From Paraburkholderia sp. UYCP14C (GTDB lineage: Bacteria > Pseudomonadota > Gammaproteobacteria > Burkholderiales > Burkholderiaceae): DNA of 64,000 nt. Both the position numbers and the translations under genes were made by a program. Of this stretch, positions 8,651-18,788 are shown piece after piece (positions within the stretch are counted from its first letter, which is position 1; each line of letters begins with the position of its first letter). Under the pieces are notes generated by a model. That model saw nothing but the letters and a program-made list of their open reading frames with translations, searched no databases and had not been told where the DNA came from. The stretch is from positions 1 to 64,000 of the forward strand of contig NZ_SELS01000008.1 in the NCBI RefSeq assembly GCF_004197395.1, written 5' to 3'.

Positions 8651-9604
8651 ATGGCTTCAGCGATGGGAAACGAATTGCAGCATCGCACGGTGCTGTTGAA
8701 CGAAGCGGTCGATGCGCTGGTCACGCGCGCCGACGGCACGTATGTGGACGGCACGTTCGGCCGTGGCGGCCATAGCCGCCTCGTGCTGGAACGGCTCGGT
8801 GAGGCGGGGCGGCTGATCGCGTTCGATAAAGATCCGCTCGCGATCGCGACGGCGCAGAAAATCGCCGATCCGCGCTTTGCCATCGTCCACGAGAGTTTTG
8901 CTTCACTGCGCGCCGCGATGGCGGAGCGCGGGGTAGGGCGTGTGTCGGGGGTGTTGCTGGATCTGGGCGTGTCGTCGCCGCAAGTCGACGATCCGGAGCG
9001 GGGCTTCAGCTTTCGCGCCGACGGCCCGCTCGACATGCGGATGGACCCGACGCGCGGCGAGTCCGCGGCTGACTGGCTCGCGCGGGCTACGGTGCAGGAA
9101 CTGACGGAGGTGATACGAGATTATGGGGAAGAACGGTTTGCTTTTCAGATTGCAAAGGCGCTTGTTGCTCGCCGGGCAGAGTCCGACCGTCTTGGGCCTC
9201 TCGTCAGCACGGGCGAGCTTGCCCAAATCGTGGCTAACGTCGTCAAAACCCGTGAGAAGGGCAAGGACCCGGCAACCCGCACCTTTCAGGCTATACGGAT
9301 TCACGTCAATCAAGAGCTTGCGGAGCTGCAAGTCGTTCTAGAAGCAGCGTTGTCGTTGTTGGAGCAAGGGGGGCGGCTGGTGGTCATCAGCTTTCATTCG
9401 CTCGAGGACCGTATCGTCAAGCGATTCATGCAGGCGCACGCAAGCACGCCGGCGGTCGACCGCCGCCTGCCGATCCGTGCGGTCGACCTGCCGAGCCCTC
9501 CGCTCAAGATCATCGGCCGCGTATTCGCGAGCGACGCCGAAGTCGCCGACAACCCGCGCGCCCGTTCTGCCGTGATGCGCGTGGCGGAGCGGATCGCGCC
9601 ATGA
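8651..9604 (+). CDS. rsmH: 16S rRNA (cytosine-1402-N4)-methyltransferase
   Basis: A 317-residue SAM-dependent methyltransferase that modifies N4 of C1402 in the 16S rRNA decoding centre. The SAM-binding loop [11 protein letters not shown] is near residue 34; [19 protein letters not shown] and the C-terminal [15 protein letters not shown] are characteristic of RsmH/MraW. ATG 8651 is taken; ATG 8663 (MGNELQHRT) is equally possible, and neither has a clear Shine-Dalgarno. The stop overlaps the ftsL start (ATGA at 9601-9604), so the two are probably translationally coupled. Confidence 0.94.
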   Translation: MASAMGNELQHRTVLLNEAVDALVTRADGTYVDGTFGRGGHSRLVLERLGEAGRLIAFDKDPLAIATAQKIADPRFAIVHESFASLRAAMAERGVGRVSGVLLDLGVSSPQVDDPERGFSFRADGPLDMRMDPTRGESAADWLARATVQELTEVIRDYGEERFAFQIAKALVARRAESDRLGPLVSTGELAQIVANVVKTREKGKDPATRTFQAIRIHVNQELAELQVVLEAALSLLEQGGRLVVISFHSLEDRIVKRFMQAHASTPAVDRRLPIRAVDLPSPPLKIIGRVFASDAEVADNPRARSAVMRVAERIAP

Positions 9605-9951
9605 ACCGTCTCAATATATTCCTGCTGATCATCGTGATGGGCTGTGCCTTGTCGGTCATCAACGCGACCAATCAGCAGCGTCAGATCTTTATCCAGCTGC
9701 AGCGCGCGCAGTCGCAGGAGCGTCAGCTGCAGCAGGACTATTCGCAGCTTCAATATCAGCAGAGCGCGCTGTCCAAGACCTCGCGCATCGAACAGCTCGC
9801 CACCGCCTCGCTGAAGATGCAATCGGTCACCACGGGCCGCACCCAGTACCTGACGCTCGACCCGGGCGCCGCGACGGCGATCGACGCCCCCATTCCGACT
9901 TCCGCGCCGGCCTCGGCGCCGGTCGCGACCCGTCGCGGAGCCACGCGATGA
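9601..9951 (+). CDS. ftsL: Cell division protein FtsL
   Basis: A 116-residue bitopic inner-membrane protein of the FtsQLB divisome sub-complex. A short cytoplasmic N terminus precedes one membrane helix (residues about 4-21), followed by a Gln/Leu-rich coiled coil (about 25-75; [21 protein letters not shown]). The C-terminal tail is Ala/Pro-rich. It is recognised by size, topology and place between rsmH and ftsI. It overlaps both neighbours by 4 nt. Confidence 0.9.
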   Translation: MNRLNIFLLIIVMGCALSVINATNQQRQIFIQLQRAQSQERQLQQDYSQLQYQQSALSKTSRIEQLATASLKMQSVTTGRTQYLTLDPGAATAIDAPIPTSAPASAPVATRRGATR

Positions 9952-11822
9952 AAAAATCGTCGGCCCACAAGAGCGTAGCGTTTTCGGCCAACCCGATCCT
10001 GTCGGTGCGTCTGCCGATGTGGCGCTCGAAGCTCGTCGTGTTCCTGCTGTTCATGGCATTCGTTGCGCTCGCCGCGCGCGCGTTCTGGATTCAGGGCCCG
10101 GGCAACGCGTTCTATCTGAAGCAGGGCGAAATCCGCTATCAGCGCCGCATCGACATGCCCGCCACGCGCGGCAAGATTCTCGACCGCAACGGCCTCGTGC
10201 TCGCCACGAGTCTGCCGGTGCGCGCAATCTGGGCGATTCCGGAATCGGTGCCCGACGACCTCGGCGCCGACAAACTCGACGCGCTCGGCAAGCTGCTCGG
10301 CATGACCACCAAGGAGCTGCGCTCGAAGCTGTCGGAAGACAAGACCTTCGTCTACGTGAAGCGCCAGGTGCCGGTCGACGTCGCCGACAAAGTCGTCGCG
10401 CTCGACATCCCCGGCATCTACTCGCGCGACGAGTACAAGCGCTTCTATCCGGAAGGCGAAATCACCGCTCACCTGATCGGCTTCACGAACGTCGAGGACG
10501 AGGGGCAGGAAGGCGTCGAGCTCGGCGACCAGAAATTGCTCGCGGGCATGTCGGGTAGCCGCCGCGTGATCAAGGACCGGATGGGCCACATCATCGAGGA
10601 CGTCGACGAGCAGGTCGTGCCGCACAACGGCAAGGACGTCGATCTGTCGATCGACAGCAAGATCCAGTACATCGCCTATACGAACCTGAAAGCGGCCGTC
10701 GAGAGAACCAAGGCGAAGGCCGGCGCGGCGATGGTGATCGACGTGCGCACCGGCGAAGTGCTCGCGCTCGTCAACTACCCGACCTACAACCCGAACGACC
10801 GCTCGCACCTGACCGGCGACCAGCTGCGCAACCGCATCCTGACCGACACGTTCGAGCCGGGCTCGATCATGAAGCCGTTCACGGTGTCGCTGGCGCTCGA
10901 TCTGCACCGCGTGACGCCGACTACACTGGTAGATACGGGCAACGGCCACTTCGTACTCGACGGCGCGCCGATTACCGACGACAGCGGCTTCGGCGTGCTG
11001 ACGGTCGGCGGCGTGATCCAGAAGTCGAGCAACATCGGCGCGACCAAGATCGCAATGCAGCTGCGGCCCGAAGAGATGTGGAACATGTACACCAGCATCG
11101 GTCTCGGCCAGGCGCCGAAGGTCGGTTTCCCGGGCGCGGCGGCGGGCCGTCTGCGTCCGTGGAAGAGCTGGCGCCGCATCGAGCAGGCGACGATGTCGTA
11201 CGGCTACGGCCTGTCGGTGTCGCTGTTCCAGCTCGGCCGCGCGTACACCGCGATCGCGCACGACGGCCAGATCATGCCGGTGACGATTTTCCATGTGCCG
11301 GGCGACCAGCCGGCCGTCGGTCCGCAGATCTTTTCGCCGACCACCGCGCGTGAAGTGCGCACGATGCTCGAAACCGTCGTGTCGGCGCAAGGCACGTCGC
11401 CGGACGCGGCGGTGCCCGGCTATCGCGTCGGCGGCAAGAGCGGCACCGCGTACAAGCACGGGCCGCACGGCTACGACCACTCCAAATATCGCGCGTCGTT
11501 CGTCGGCATGGCGCCGATGCCGAATCCGCGCATCGTCGTCGCGGTGTCGGTCGACGAGCCGACGGCGGGCAGCCACTTCGGCGGTCAGGTGTCGGGCCCG
11601 GTGTTCTCGGGCATCGTCGGCGATACGCTGCGCGCGCTGAACGTGCCGCCCGACATGCCCGTCAAGCAGATGGTCGTGTCCGACGATTCGGCGCCGCCTG
11701 CGGCCGGCGCGCCGGCCGCGCCGGCCGCACAGCCCGCGGCAAAGAAGCTGTCGACGAGCCCGGGCGTGAAGAAGCTGACCATTTCCGCCAATCCGAAAAA
11801 TCATCCAGGAGTCGAGCGATGA
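9948..11822 (+). CDS. ftsI: Peptidoglycan D,D-transpeptidase FtsI (PBP3)
   Basis: A 624-residue septal class B penicillin-binding protein that cross-links septal peptidoglycan in the periplasm. One N-terminal membrane anchor (about 29-47) is followed by the dimerisation domain (from RGKILDRNG, about 74) and the transpeptidase domain. The active-site motifs are SIMK (S306-K309), SSN (360-362) and KSGT (497-500). An Ala/Pro-rich C-terminal tail of about 60 residues follows and is longer than in E. coli. The gene overlaps ftsL and murE by ATGA. Confidence 0.96.
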   Translation: MKKSSAHKSVAFSANPILSVRLPMWRSKLVVFLLFMAFVALAARAFWIQGPGNAFYLKQGEIRYQRRIDMPATRGKILDRNGLVLATSLPVRAIWAIPESVPDDLGADKLDALGKLLGMTTKELRSKLSEDKTFVYVKRQVPVDVADKVVALDIPGIYSRDEYKRFYPEGEITAHLIGFTNVEDEGQEGVELGDQKLLAGMSGSRRVIKDRMGHIIEDVDEQVVPHNGKDVDLSIDSKIQYIAYTNLKAAVERTKAKAGAAMVIDVRTGEVLALVNYPTYNPNDRSHLTGDQLRNRILTDTFEPGSIMKPFTVSLALDLHRVTPTTLVDTGNGHFVLDGAPITDDSGFGVLTVGGVIQKSSNIGATKIAMQLRPEEMWNMYTSIGLGQAPKVGFPGAAAGRLRPWKSWRRIEQATMSYGYGLSVSLFQLGRAYTAIAHDGQIMPVTIFHVPGDQPAVGPQIFSPTTAREVRTMLETVVSAQGTSPDAAVPGYRVGGKSGTAYKHGPHGYDHSKYRASFVGMAPMPNPRIVVAVSVDEPTAGSHFGGQVSGPVFSGIVGDTLRALNVPPDMPVKQMVVSDDSAPPAAGAPAAPAAQPAAKKLSTSPGVKKLTISANPKNHPGVER

Positions 11823-13381
11823 GCGCGCTGCGCGAGCAACATCCAGCGCACCGGCAGATCGCCGACGCCCTCGCCTGGCTGCACGCGCACGTGCAGCCAG
11901 GCGCGCATCTGCACGCCGACACGCGCTCGCTCGCGGCCGGCGACGCGTTCTTCGCGTACGCGGTCGACGGCGCCGACAACCGCGCGTTCATCGACGCGGC
12001 CATCGAGCGCGGCGCGGCCGCCGTGCTGGTGCAGCCCGAAGGCTTCAGCGGCAAGCTCGACGCGTCCGTCGCGCACGCGGTGCCGGCATTGAACGAACTC
12101 GCCGGCACGATCGCGAGCGCGTGGTATCGCGATCCGAGCGACGCGATGCTCGCGGTCGGCATCACCGGCACGAACGGCAAGACTTCGTGCAGCCAGTGGG
12201 TCGCCGCGGCGCTCTCCGCGCTCGGCACGCGCTGCGCGATCGTCGGCACGCTCGGCACGGGGCTCGTCGGCCAGCTCGTGCACACCGGCTTCACGACGCC
12301 CGACGCACCGCAATTGCAGCGCAGCCTCGCGCAATTGCGCGACGCGGGCGCGCAGGCGGTGGCGATGGAAGTGTCGTCGCATGCGCTGCATCAGGGGCGC
12401 GTGAACGGCACCGCGTTCGATATCGCGGTGTTCACGAACCTGACGCAGGATCATCTCGACTATCACGGCACGTTCGACGCGTATGAATCCGCCAAGGCGC
12501 GCCTGTTCGCATGGCCGGAACTGCGCGCGGCCGTGATCAATCGCGACGATGCCGCGGGCCGGCGTTTGCTCGCGAGCACGCGTGGCCACGCGCGCACGAT
12601 CGCCTATGGCATCGAGGGCGAAGAAGCCAACACCAACGCTAAAGACACAGCGCAAGCCGACGCATGGCTCACCGCCTCGAACGTGCGTGCGACCGCCACC
12701 GGCACCGCGTTTCATCTGAGCACGTCGGACTGGGGCAACGCCGAAGTCGAAGTGCAAACGCTAGGCCTCTTCAACGTCAGCAATCTGCTCGCGGTGCTCG
12801 GCGTGCTGCTTGCCGGCGACGTGCCGTTCGACGCGGCGCTCGCCGAACTGGCGAAGCTCGAACCGGTGAACGGCCGGATGCAGCGTTTGGGCGGCCGTCT
12901 GCAGAACGACGAACCGCTCGTCGTGATCGATTACGCGCACACCCCGGATGCGCTCGAAAAGACGCTCGAAGCGCTGCGCCCGATCGCAACCGCGCGCGGC
13001 GGCGCCCTCGTCTGCATGTTCGGCTGCGGCGGCGACCGCGATGCGACCAAGCGTCCGCTGATGGGCGCGATCGCCGAGCGGCTGGCCGACAACGTCGTCG
13101 TCACGAGCGACAACCCGCGCAGCGAAGATCCGCTCGCGATCATCGAGCAAATCGCCGCGGGCATGCAGGACGCGTCGACGGCGCGCCGCATCGAGGACCG
13201 CGCGAGCGCGATCCTGCAGGCGATCCGCGGCGCCGCGCGCGAAGACGTGATCGTGCTGGCCGGCAAGGGGCACGAAGCTACACAGGAAATCATGGGCAAG
13301 AAACGCGCTTTCTCCGATCAGGACCACGCCCGCCTCGCGCTCGCCGCGCGGGCCACACAAACACGCGGAGGTGGCGAATGA
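11819..13381 (+). CDS. murE: UDP-N-acetylmuramoyl-L-alanyl-D-glutamate-2,6-diaminopimelate ligase
   Basis: A 520-residue cytoplasmic Mur ligase that adds meso-diaminopimelate to UDP-MurNAc-L-Ala-D-Glu. The ATP loop is GTNGKT (117-122). The DNPR motif at 431-434 is the signature of meso-DAP rather than lysine specificity. A short extra loop rich in E, N, K and T sits near 268-282. The start overlaps the ftsI stop (ATGA) and the stop overlaps the murF start. Confidence 0.96.
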   Translation: MSALREQHPAHRQIADALAWLHAHVQPGAHLHADTRSLAAGDAFFAYAVDGADNRAFIDAAIERGAAAVLVQPEGFSGKLDASVAHAVPALNELAGTIASAWYRDPSDAMLAVGITGTNGKTSCSQWVAAALSALGTRCAIVGTLGTGLVGQLVHTGFTTPDAPQLQRSLAQLRDAGAQAVAMEVSSHALHQGRVNGTAFDIAVFTNLTQDHLDYHGTFDAYESAKARLFAWPELRAAVINRDDAAGRRLLASTRGHARTIAYGIEGEEANTNAKDTAQADAWLTASNVRATATGTAFHLSTSDWGNAEVEVQTLGLFNVSNLLAVLGVLLAGDVPFDAALAELAKLEPVNGRMQRLGGRLQNDEPLVVIDYAHTPDALEKTLEALRPIATARGGALVCMFGCGGDRDATKRPLMGAIAERLADNVVVTSDNPRSEDPLAIIEQIAAGMQDASTARRIEDRASAILQAIRGAAREDVIVLAGKGHEATQEIMGKKRAFSDQDHARLALAARATQTRGGGE

Positions 13382-14790
13382 CCATGTTCTCGCTACGCGC
13401 AGCCGCTGCGCAGATCCCCGGCGCGAGCGTCACCGGCGACGACAGCGTGCGCTTCGAGCGTGTCTCGACCGATAGCCGCAGCGCCGGTCCCGGCGATCTG
13501 TTCATCGCGATCAAGGGCGATCGTTTCGACGCGCACGACTTCCTGCCGCAGGTCGCCGAGCGCAACGTCGCGGCCGTGCTCGTCGCGCGCACGCCGGAGA
13601 ACTGGAGCGTGCCCGCGATCCGCGTCGCCGATACGCGCGCAGCGCTCGGTGCGCTCGCGCGCGGCTGGCGCCGTCAGTTCGAGATGCCGCTCGTCGCGGT
13701 CACGGGCAGCAACGGCAAGACCACCGTCAAGGAAATGATCGCGTCGATCTTCGCGGCCGCGGTCGGCGCGGATGCGCGTCTCGCGACTTCCGGCAATTTC
13801 AACAACGACATCGGTCTGCCGCTCACGCTGTTCCGTCTGCACGCCGCGCATCGGCTCGCGGTGGTCGAACTCGGCATGAACCATCCGGGCGAAACCGAAC
13901 TGCTCGCGAAACTGGCCGAGCCGACGGTCGCCGTCGTCAATAACGCGCAGCGCGAGCACCAGGAATTCATGGCGACCGTCGAAGCGGTCGCGCTCGAACA
14001 CGCGAGCGTGATTCACGCGCTGTCGCCGGAAGGCACCGCGGTGTTCCCCGCCGACGACGCGTACGCGAGCATCTGGCGCGTCGCCGCGACCGGCAACCGC
14101 ATCATCGATTTCGCGCTGAACAGCGCGGAGCGCACGACCGAAGCCGCGGTGAAAGGCAGGTTCGACGGCAAGCGGTTGAGCATCGATACGCCGCAAGGGC
14201 ATCTCGACGTCACGCTGCAGGTGCTGGGCAATCACAACGCGCACAACGCGCTCGCCGCGACCTCGGCGGCGTTGGCGGCGGGTGTGTCGCTCGACGCGAT
14301 CCAGCGCGGCCTCGAATCGTTCGGCGCGGTGAAGGGTCGTCTGCAGGTCAAGCAGGCCGCACTCGGCACGCTCGCGGGCGCAACCGTGATCGACGACACC
14401 TACAACGCGAATCCCGATTCGATGCGCGCCGCGATCGACGTGCTCGCGTCGCGTGAATCGCCGCGTGTGCTCGTGATGGGCGACATGGGCGAAGTCGGCG
14501 ACAACGGCCCGGCGTTTCACCGCGAAATCGGCGCGTATGCGAAAGAGCGCGGTATCGACGCGCTGTATGCGATGGGCGACGCCTCGCGCGACGCCTGCAC
14601 CGCATACGGCGCGGGCGCGCACCACGTCGCCGATGTCGGCGCGCTGGTCGCGCAATTGCAGCAGGCCGGCTTCGGCGCTGCCGCAACGCTTCTCGTGAAA
14701 GGCTCGCGTTTCATGCAGATGGAGCGCGTGGTGGACGCCGTTACGAGTCCACAACCCAACGCCGCGGGCACGACGCCCGCTGCACATTGA
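13378..14790 (+). CDS. murF: UDP-N-acetylmuramoyl-tripeptide-D-alanyl-D-alanine ligase
   Basis: A 470-residue Mur ligase that attaches D-Ala-D-Ala to the UDP-MurNAc-tripeptide. It has the N-terminal MurF/MurE Rossmann-like domain (SVSTDSR-type motif near 29-34), the ATP loop GSNGKT (110-115), and the C-terminal ligase domain with VIDDTYNANPDSM. The ATG at 13378 overlaps the murE TGA and is preceded by CGGAGGTGG. The same frame stays open upstream inside murE, but that part is antisense to sense and is not real protein. Confidence 0.95.
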   Translation: MTMFSLRAAAAQIPGASVTGDDSVRFERVSTDSRSAGPGDLFIAIKGDRFDAHDFLPQVAERNVAAVLVARTPENWSVPAIRVADTRAALGALARGWRRQFEMPLVAVTGSNGKTTVKEMIASIFAAAVGADARLATSGNFNNDIGLPLTLFRLHAAHRLAVVELGMNHPGETELLAKLAEPTVAVVNNAQREHQEFMATVEAVALEHASVIHALSPEGTAVFPADDAYASIWRVAATGNRIIDFALNSAERTTEAAVKGRFDGKRLSIDTPQGHLDVTLQVLGNHNAHNALAATSAALAAGVSLDAIQRGLESFGAVKGRLQVKQAALGTLAGATVIDDTYNANPDSMRAAIDVLASRESPRVLVMGDMGEVGDNGPAFHREIGAYAKERGIDALYAMGDASRDACTAYGAGAHHVADVGALVAQLQQAGFGAAATLLVKGSRFMQMERVVDAVTSPQPNAAGTTPAAH

Positions 14791-14807
14791 AATAGAAGGA
14801 TCCAGGC

Positions 14808-15977
14808 ATGCTACTGGCGCTGGCGCAATGGCTGCAGAATGACGCAAGCTTCTTGCGCGTGTTCAGTTATCTGACGTTTCGCGCGGTGATGGCGACCATC
14901 ACCGCGTTGTTGATCGGGCTCGTCTGCGGCCCGGCGGTCATTCGCAAGCTGACCGCGATGAAGGTCGGCCAGGCGGTTCGCAAAGACGGCCCGCAAACTC
15001 ACCTCGTCAAGTCGGGCACCCCGACCATGGGCGGTGTGCTGATCCTGCTCGGCATCGGCGTGGCCACGTTGCTGTGGGCCGATCTGACCAACCGCTTCAT
15101 CTGGATCGTGATGCTCGTCACGTTCGGCTTCGGCGTGATCGGCTGGGTCGACGATTACCGCAAGGTCGTCTACAAGGACCCGCGCGGCATGTCGTCGCGC
15201 GAGAAGTATTTCTGGCAATCGGTGATCGGCCTGTTCGCGGCGGTTTATCTTGCGTTCAGCGTGTCCGAGGCGAGCAACGTGCGCGTGTTCGACCTGTTCA
15301 TGGCGTGGGTGCGCAGCGGCCTGTCGATGGGCTTGCCCGCGCGCGCCGACCTGCTGCTGCCGTTCTTCAAGTCGATCACCTATCCGCTCGGCGTGTGGGG
15401 CTTCATCGTGCTCACGTATCTGGTGATCGTCGGCGCGAGCAATGCGGTGAATCTGACCGACGGCCTCGACGGCCTCGTGATCATGCCGGTCGTGCTGGTC
15501 GGCGCGTCGCTCGGCGTGTTCGCGTACGTGATGGGCAGCTCGGTCTACTCGAAATATCTGCTGTTTCCGCACATTCCCGGCGCGGGCGAATTGCTGATCT
15601 TCTGTTCGGCGATGGGCGGCGCGGGCCTCGCATTCCTGTGGTTCAACACGCACCCGGCGCAGATGTTCATGGGCGACGTCGGCGCGCTCGCGCTCGGCGG
15701 CGCGCTCGGCACGGTCGCGGTGATCGTGCGTCAGGAAATCGTGCTGTTCATCATGGGCGGCATTTTCGTCGCGGAAACGCTGTCGGTGATGCTGCAGGTC
15801 ACGTGGTTCAAATACACGAAGCGCCGTTACGGCGAAGGCCGCCGGTTCTTCAAGATGGCGCCGCTGCATCACCATTTCGAATTGTCGGGCTGGAAGGAAA
15901 CGCAGGTGGTCGTGCGTTTCTGGATCATCACGTTGATGTTGTGCCTGTTCGGTTTGTCCACTCTCAAATTGCGTTAA
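14808..15977 (+). CDS. mraY: Phospho-N-acetylmuramoyl-pentapeptide-transferase
   Basis: A 389-residue polytopic inner-membrane enzyme that transfers phospho-MurNAc-pentapeptide to undecaprenyl phosphate, making lipid I. About ten membrane helices are visible. Catalytic motifs include [18 protein letters not shown] near 59-75, GWVDDYRK near 112-119, NLTDGLDGL near 219, and [11 protein letters not shown] near the C terminus. It follows murF by 17 nt. The length exceeds the 360 of E. coli because of a loop near residues 160-185. Confidence 0.96.
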   Translation: MLLALAQWLQNDASFLRVFSYLTFRAVMATITALLIGLVCGPAVIRKLTAMKVGQAVRKDGPQTHLVKSGTPTMGGVLILLGIGVATLLWADLTNRFIWIVMLVTFGFGVIGWVDDYRKVVYKDPRGMSSREKYFWQSVIGLFAAVYLAFSVSEASNVRVFDLFMAWVRSGLSMGLPARADLLLPFFKSITYPLGVWGFIVLTYLVIVGASNAVNLTDGLDGLVIMPVVLVGASLGVFAYVMGSSVYSKYLLFPHIPGAGELLIFCSAMGGAGLAFLWFNTHPAQMFMGDVGALALGGALGTVAVIVRQEIVLFIMGGIFVAETLSVMLQVTWFKYTKRRYGEGRRFFKMAPLHHHFELSGWKETQVVVRFWIITLMLCLFGLSTLKLR

Positions 15978-16002
15978 GCAGCAGTATTTAAGGAAGCAGG
16001 CG

Positions 16003-17514
16003 ATGTTCGGCGAGAAGTTTCGGGATCGGCAAAAGCCGATGGTGCTCGTGCTGGGACTGGGTGAATCCGGTCTCGCGATGGCGCGCTGGTGCGCCAGGCA
16101 CGGCTGTCGGCTGCGCGTGGCAGATACGCGCGAAGTGCCGCCGAACCTGTCCGCGCTCGAAGCGCACGGCGTCGATGCCGATTTCGTCGGCGGCGCGTTT
16201 TCGCCGGTGCTGCTCGAAGGTGTCGAGCTGGTCGCGATCAGCCCGGGACTGTCGCCGCTCGCCGCCGATCTGCTGCCGCTGATCACGGCGGCGCGCGAGC
16301 AGGGCATCCCGGTGTGGGGCGAACTCGAACTGTTCTCGCAGGCGCTGCGCACGCTCGGCGAATCGGGCTACGCGCCGAAGGTGATCGCGATCACCGGCAC
16401 CAACGGCAAGACCACGACGACCAGCCTGACCGGCCTGCTGTGCGAACGCGCGGGCAAGAAGGTCGCGGTGGCGGGCAACATCAGCCCGTCGCTGCTCGAC
16501 AAGCTGTCCGAAGCGATCGACCAGACCGCGCTGCCCGACGTGTGGGTGCTCGAACTGTCGAGCTTCCAGCTGGAGACCTCGCACACGTTTACGCCGGACG
16601 CGGCGGTCGTGCTGAACATCACGCAGGACCACCTGGACTGGCACGGCGGACTCGACGCATACGCGGCCGCGAAGGGCCGCATCTTCGGTACTCGGACAGT
16701 GCGCGTGCTGAACCGCGACGACGCGCGCGTGATGTCGCTCGCGCCGGCTAGCGGCGACGCGGAGGTTGTCACGTTCGGCGTGACCGAGCCGAACAACGAC
16801 GGTGATTACGGCTTGCTGCGCGACAACGGCATGGTGTGGCTCGTCGAAGCGCAAGACCGCGACGCGAGCGATGAGCCCACGACGAAGCGCCGTCGCAAGA
16901 ACGAAACAGCCGCAACGCCCGACATCGTGTTGAAGCGTCTGATGCCCGCCGACGCGCTGCGGATCCGCGGTCTGCATAACGCCGCGAACGCGTTGGCCGC
17001 GTACGCGCTCGCCCGCGCGATCGGCCTGCCGGGCGCGCCGCTGCTGCACGGCCTGCGCGAATACCGCGGCGAGCCACATCGCGTGGAGCTGATCGCGTCG
17101 ATCGACGGCATCGACTACGTGGACGACAGCAAGGGCACCAACGTCGGCGCGACGGTCGCCGCGCTGGACGGCTTGGCGCAACGTGTCGTGCTGATCGCCG
17201 GCGGCGACGGCAAGGGCCAGGAATTCGAGCCGCTCGCAGCTCCCGTGATGCGCTGGTGCCGCGCGGTGATGCTGATCGGCCGCGACGCGCCGCAGATTCG
17301 CGCGGCGCTCGAACATTGCGGCGTCGCGATGACCGATCACGCGACGCTCGAAGACGCGACGCGCGCGGCGACTGCGCTCGCGCAGCCCGGCGATGCGGTG
17401 CTGCTCTCGCCCGCGTGCGCGAGCTTCGACATGTTCAAGGGTTACGCACACCGCGCGGCGGTATTCCGCAGCACGGTCGAAGAGATCGCGGCCGAACGGG
17501 GGGCGATGATATGA
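16003..17514 (+). CDS. murD: UDP-N-acetylmuramoylalanine-D-glutamate ligase
   Basis: A 503-residue cytoplasmic Mur ligase that adds D-Glu to UDP-MurNAc-L-Ala. The nucleotide-binding start is [14 protein letters not shown] (16-29), the ATP loop is [10 protein letters not shown] (131-140), and the C-terminal domain includes [13 protein letters not shown] and [12 protein letters not shown]. It is longer than E. coli MurD (438); about 25 extra residues near 283-307 are charged and Arg/Lys-rich (TKRRRKN) and look like a surface loop. The stop overlaps the ftsW start. Confidence 0.95.
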   Translation: MFGEKFRDRQKPMVLVLGLGESGLAMARWCARHGCRLRVADTREVPPNLSALEAHGVDADFVGGAFSPVLLEGVELVAISPGLSPLAADLLPLITAAREQGIPVWGELELFSQALRTLGESGYAPKVIAITGTNGKTTTTSLTGLLCERAGKKVAVAGNISPSLLDKLSEAIDQTALPDVWVLELSSFQLETSHTFTPDAAVVLNITQDHLDWHGGLDAYAAAKGRIFGTRTVRVLNRDDARVMSLAPASGDAEVVTFGVTEPNNDGDYGLLRDNGMVWLVEAQDRDASDEPTTKRRRKNETAATPDIVLKRLMPADALRIRGLHNAANALAAYALARAIGLPGAPLLHGLREYRGEPHRVELIASIDGIDYVDDSKGTNVGATVAALDGLAQRVVLIAGGDGKGQEFEPLAAPVMRWCRAVMLIGRDAPQIRAALEHCGVAMTDHATLEDATRAATALAQPGDAVLLSPACASFDMFKGYAHRAAVFRSTVEEIAAERGAMI

Positions 17515-18788
17515 GCTGGTCGGAACGTTTCGGCTCGCGCGAAGCCGCCGGCGGCAACGGCACCGCCGCAGGCACGTCTACCCGCACGTCCAGCCGCACG
17601 GGCGGCAGCGGTCTGGCGAGCGCGGTCAACGGCGTGCGGCCGCTGCGCTCGCGCATGCTCGACTACGATCACTCGCTGCTGTGGGTGGTCGTCGCGCTGC
17701 TCGGGCTCGGCATCGTGATGGTGTACTCGGCGTCGATCGCGATGCCCGATTCGCCGAAGTACTCGTCGTACCGCGATTGGGCGTTTCTCGTGCGCCAGAT
17801 CATCTTCGTGCTGATGGGCGCGGCGGTCGGCGTCGCGTCGTTCCGCATTCCGATTTCGACGTGGGACAAGTACGCGCCGAAGCTCTTCCTGATCTCGCTC
17901 GTCGCGCTCGTGATCGTGCTGATTCCGCACGTCGGCAAGGGCGTGAACGGCGCGCGCCGCTGGATTCCGCTCGGCATCACGAACATGCAGCCGTCGGAAA
18001 TCATGAAGCTCGCGGTGACGATCTACGCGGCGAACTACACGGTGCGCAAGCAGGAATACATGCACAGCTTCGCCAAGGGCTTTCTGCCGATGGCGGTCGC
18101 GGTCGGTCTGGTCGGCGCGCTGCTGCTGCTCGAACCCGACATGGGTGCGTTCATGGTGATCGCGGCGATCGCGATGGGCGTGCTGTTCCTCGGCGGCGTG
18201 AACGGCAAGCTGTTCGGCGGTCTCGTCGCGACCGCGGTGGGCACCTTCACGTTGCTGGTGTGGGCGTCGCCGTGGCGTCGCGAGCGGATCTTCGCGTACC
18301 TCGATCCGTGGGACGACCGCTACGCGCAGGGCAAGGCGTATCAGTTGACGCATTCGCTGATCGCGTTCGGACGCGGCGAGTGGTTTGGCGTCGGTCTCGG
18401 CGGCAGCGTCGAGAAGCTCAACTATCTGCCGGAAGCGCATACCGACTTCATTCTCGCGGTGATCGGCGAGGAACTGGGTTTCGTCGGCGTGCTGGTCGTG
18501 ATCCTGATGTTCTACTGGATCGTGCGCCGTTCGTTCGAGATCGGCCGTCAGGCACTCGCGCTCGATCGCACGTTCGCGGGTCTCGTCGCGAAGGGCGTCG
18601 GCATCTGGTTCGGCGCGCAGACCTTCATCAACATGGGCGTGAACCTCGGTCTTCTGCCGACCAAAGGTCTCACGCTGCCGCTCGTCAGCTATGGCGGGTC
18701 GGGCATTTTGCTGAACTGCGTGGCGATTGCGGTGCTGATGCGAGTCGATTATGAGAATCGTGTGTTGATGCGTGGGGGCAAAGTATGA
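17511..18788 (+). CDS. ftsW: Peptidoglycan glycosyltransferase FtsW
   Basis: A 425-residue SEDS-family membrane glycosyltransferase that polymerises septal peptidoglycan together with FtsI. The first 45 residues are a Ser/Gly/Thr-rich cytoplasmic tail. About ten helices follow. SEDS motifs include [51 protein letters not shown] and [11 protein letters not shown]. The ATG overlaps the murD stop (ATGA-type) and the stop overlaps murG. Confidence 0.96.
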   Translation: MSWSERFGSREAAGGNGTAAGTSTRTSSRTGGSGLASAVNGVRPLRSRMLDYDHSLLWVVVALLGLGIVMVYSASIAMPDSPKYSSYRDWAFLVRQIIFVLMGAAVGVASFRIPISTWDKYAPKLFLISLVALVIVLIPHVGKGVNGARRWIPLGITNMQPSEIMKLAVTIYAANYTVRKQEYMHSFAKGFLPMAVAVGLVGALLLLEPDMGAFMVIAAIAMGVLFLGGVNGKLFGGLVATAVGTFTLLVWASPWRRERIFAYLDPWDDRYAQGKAYQLTHSLIAFGRGEWFGVGLGGSVEKLNYLPEAHTDFILAVIGEELGFVGVLVVILMFYWIVRRSFEIGRQALALDRTFAGLVAKGVGIWFGAQTFINMGVNLGLLPTKGLTLPLVSYGGSGILLNCVAIAVLMRVDYENRVLMRGGKV

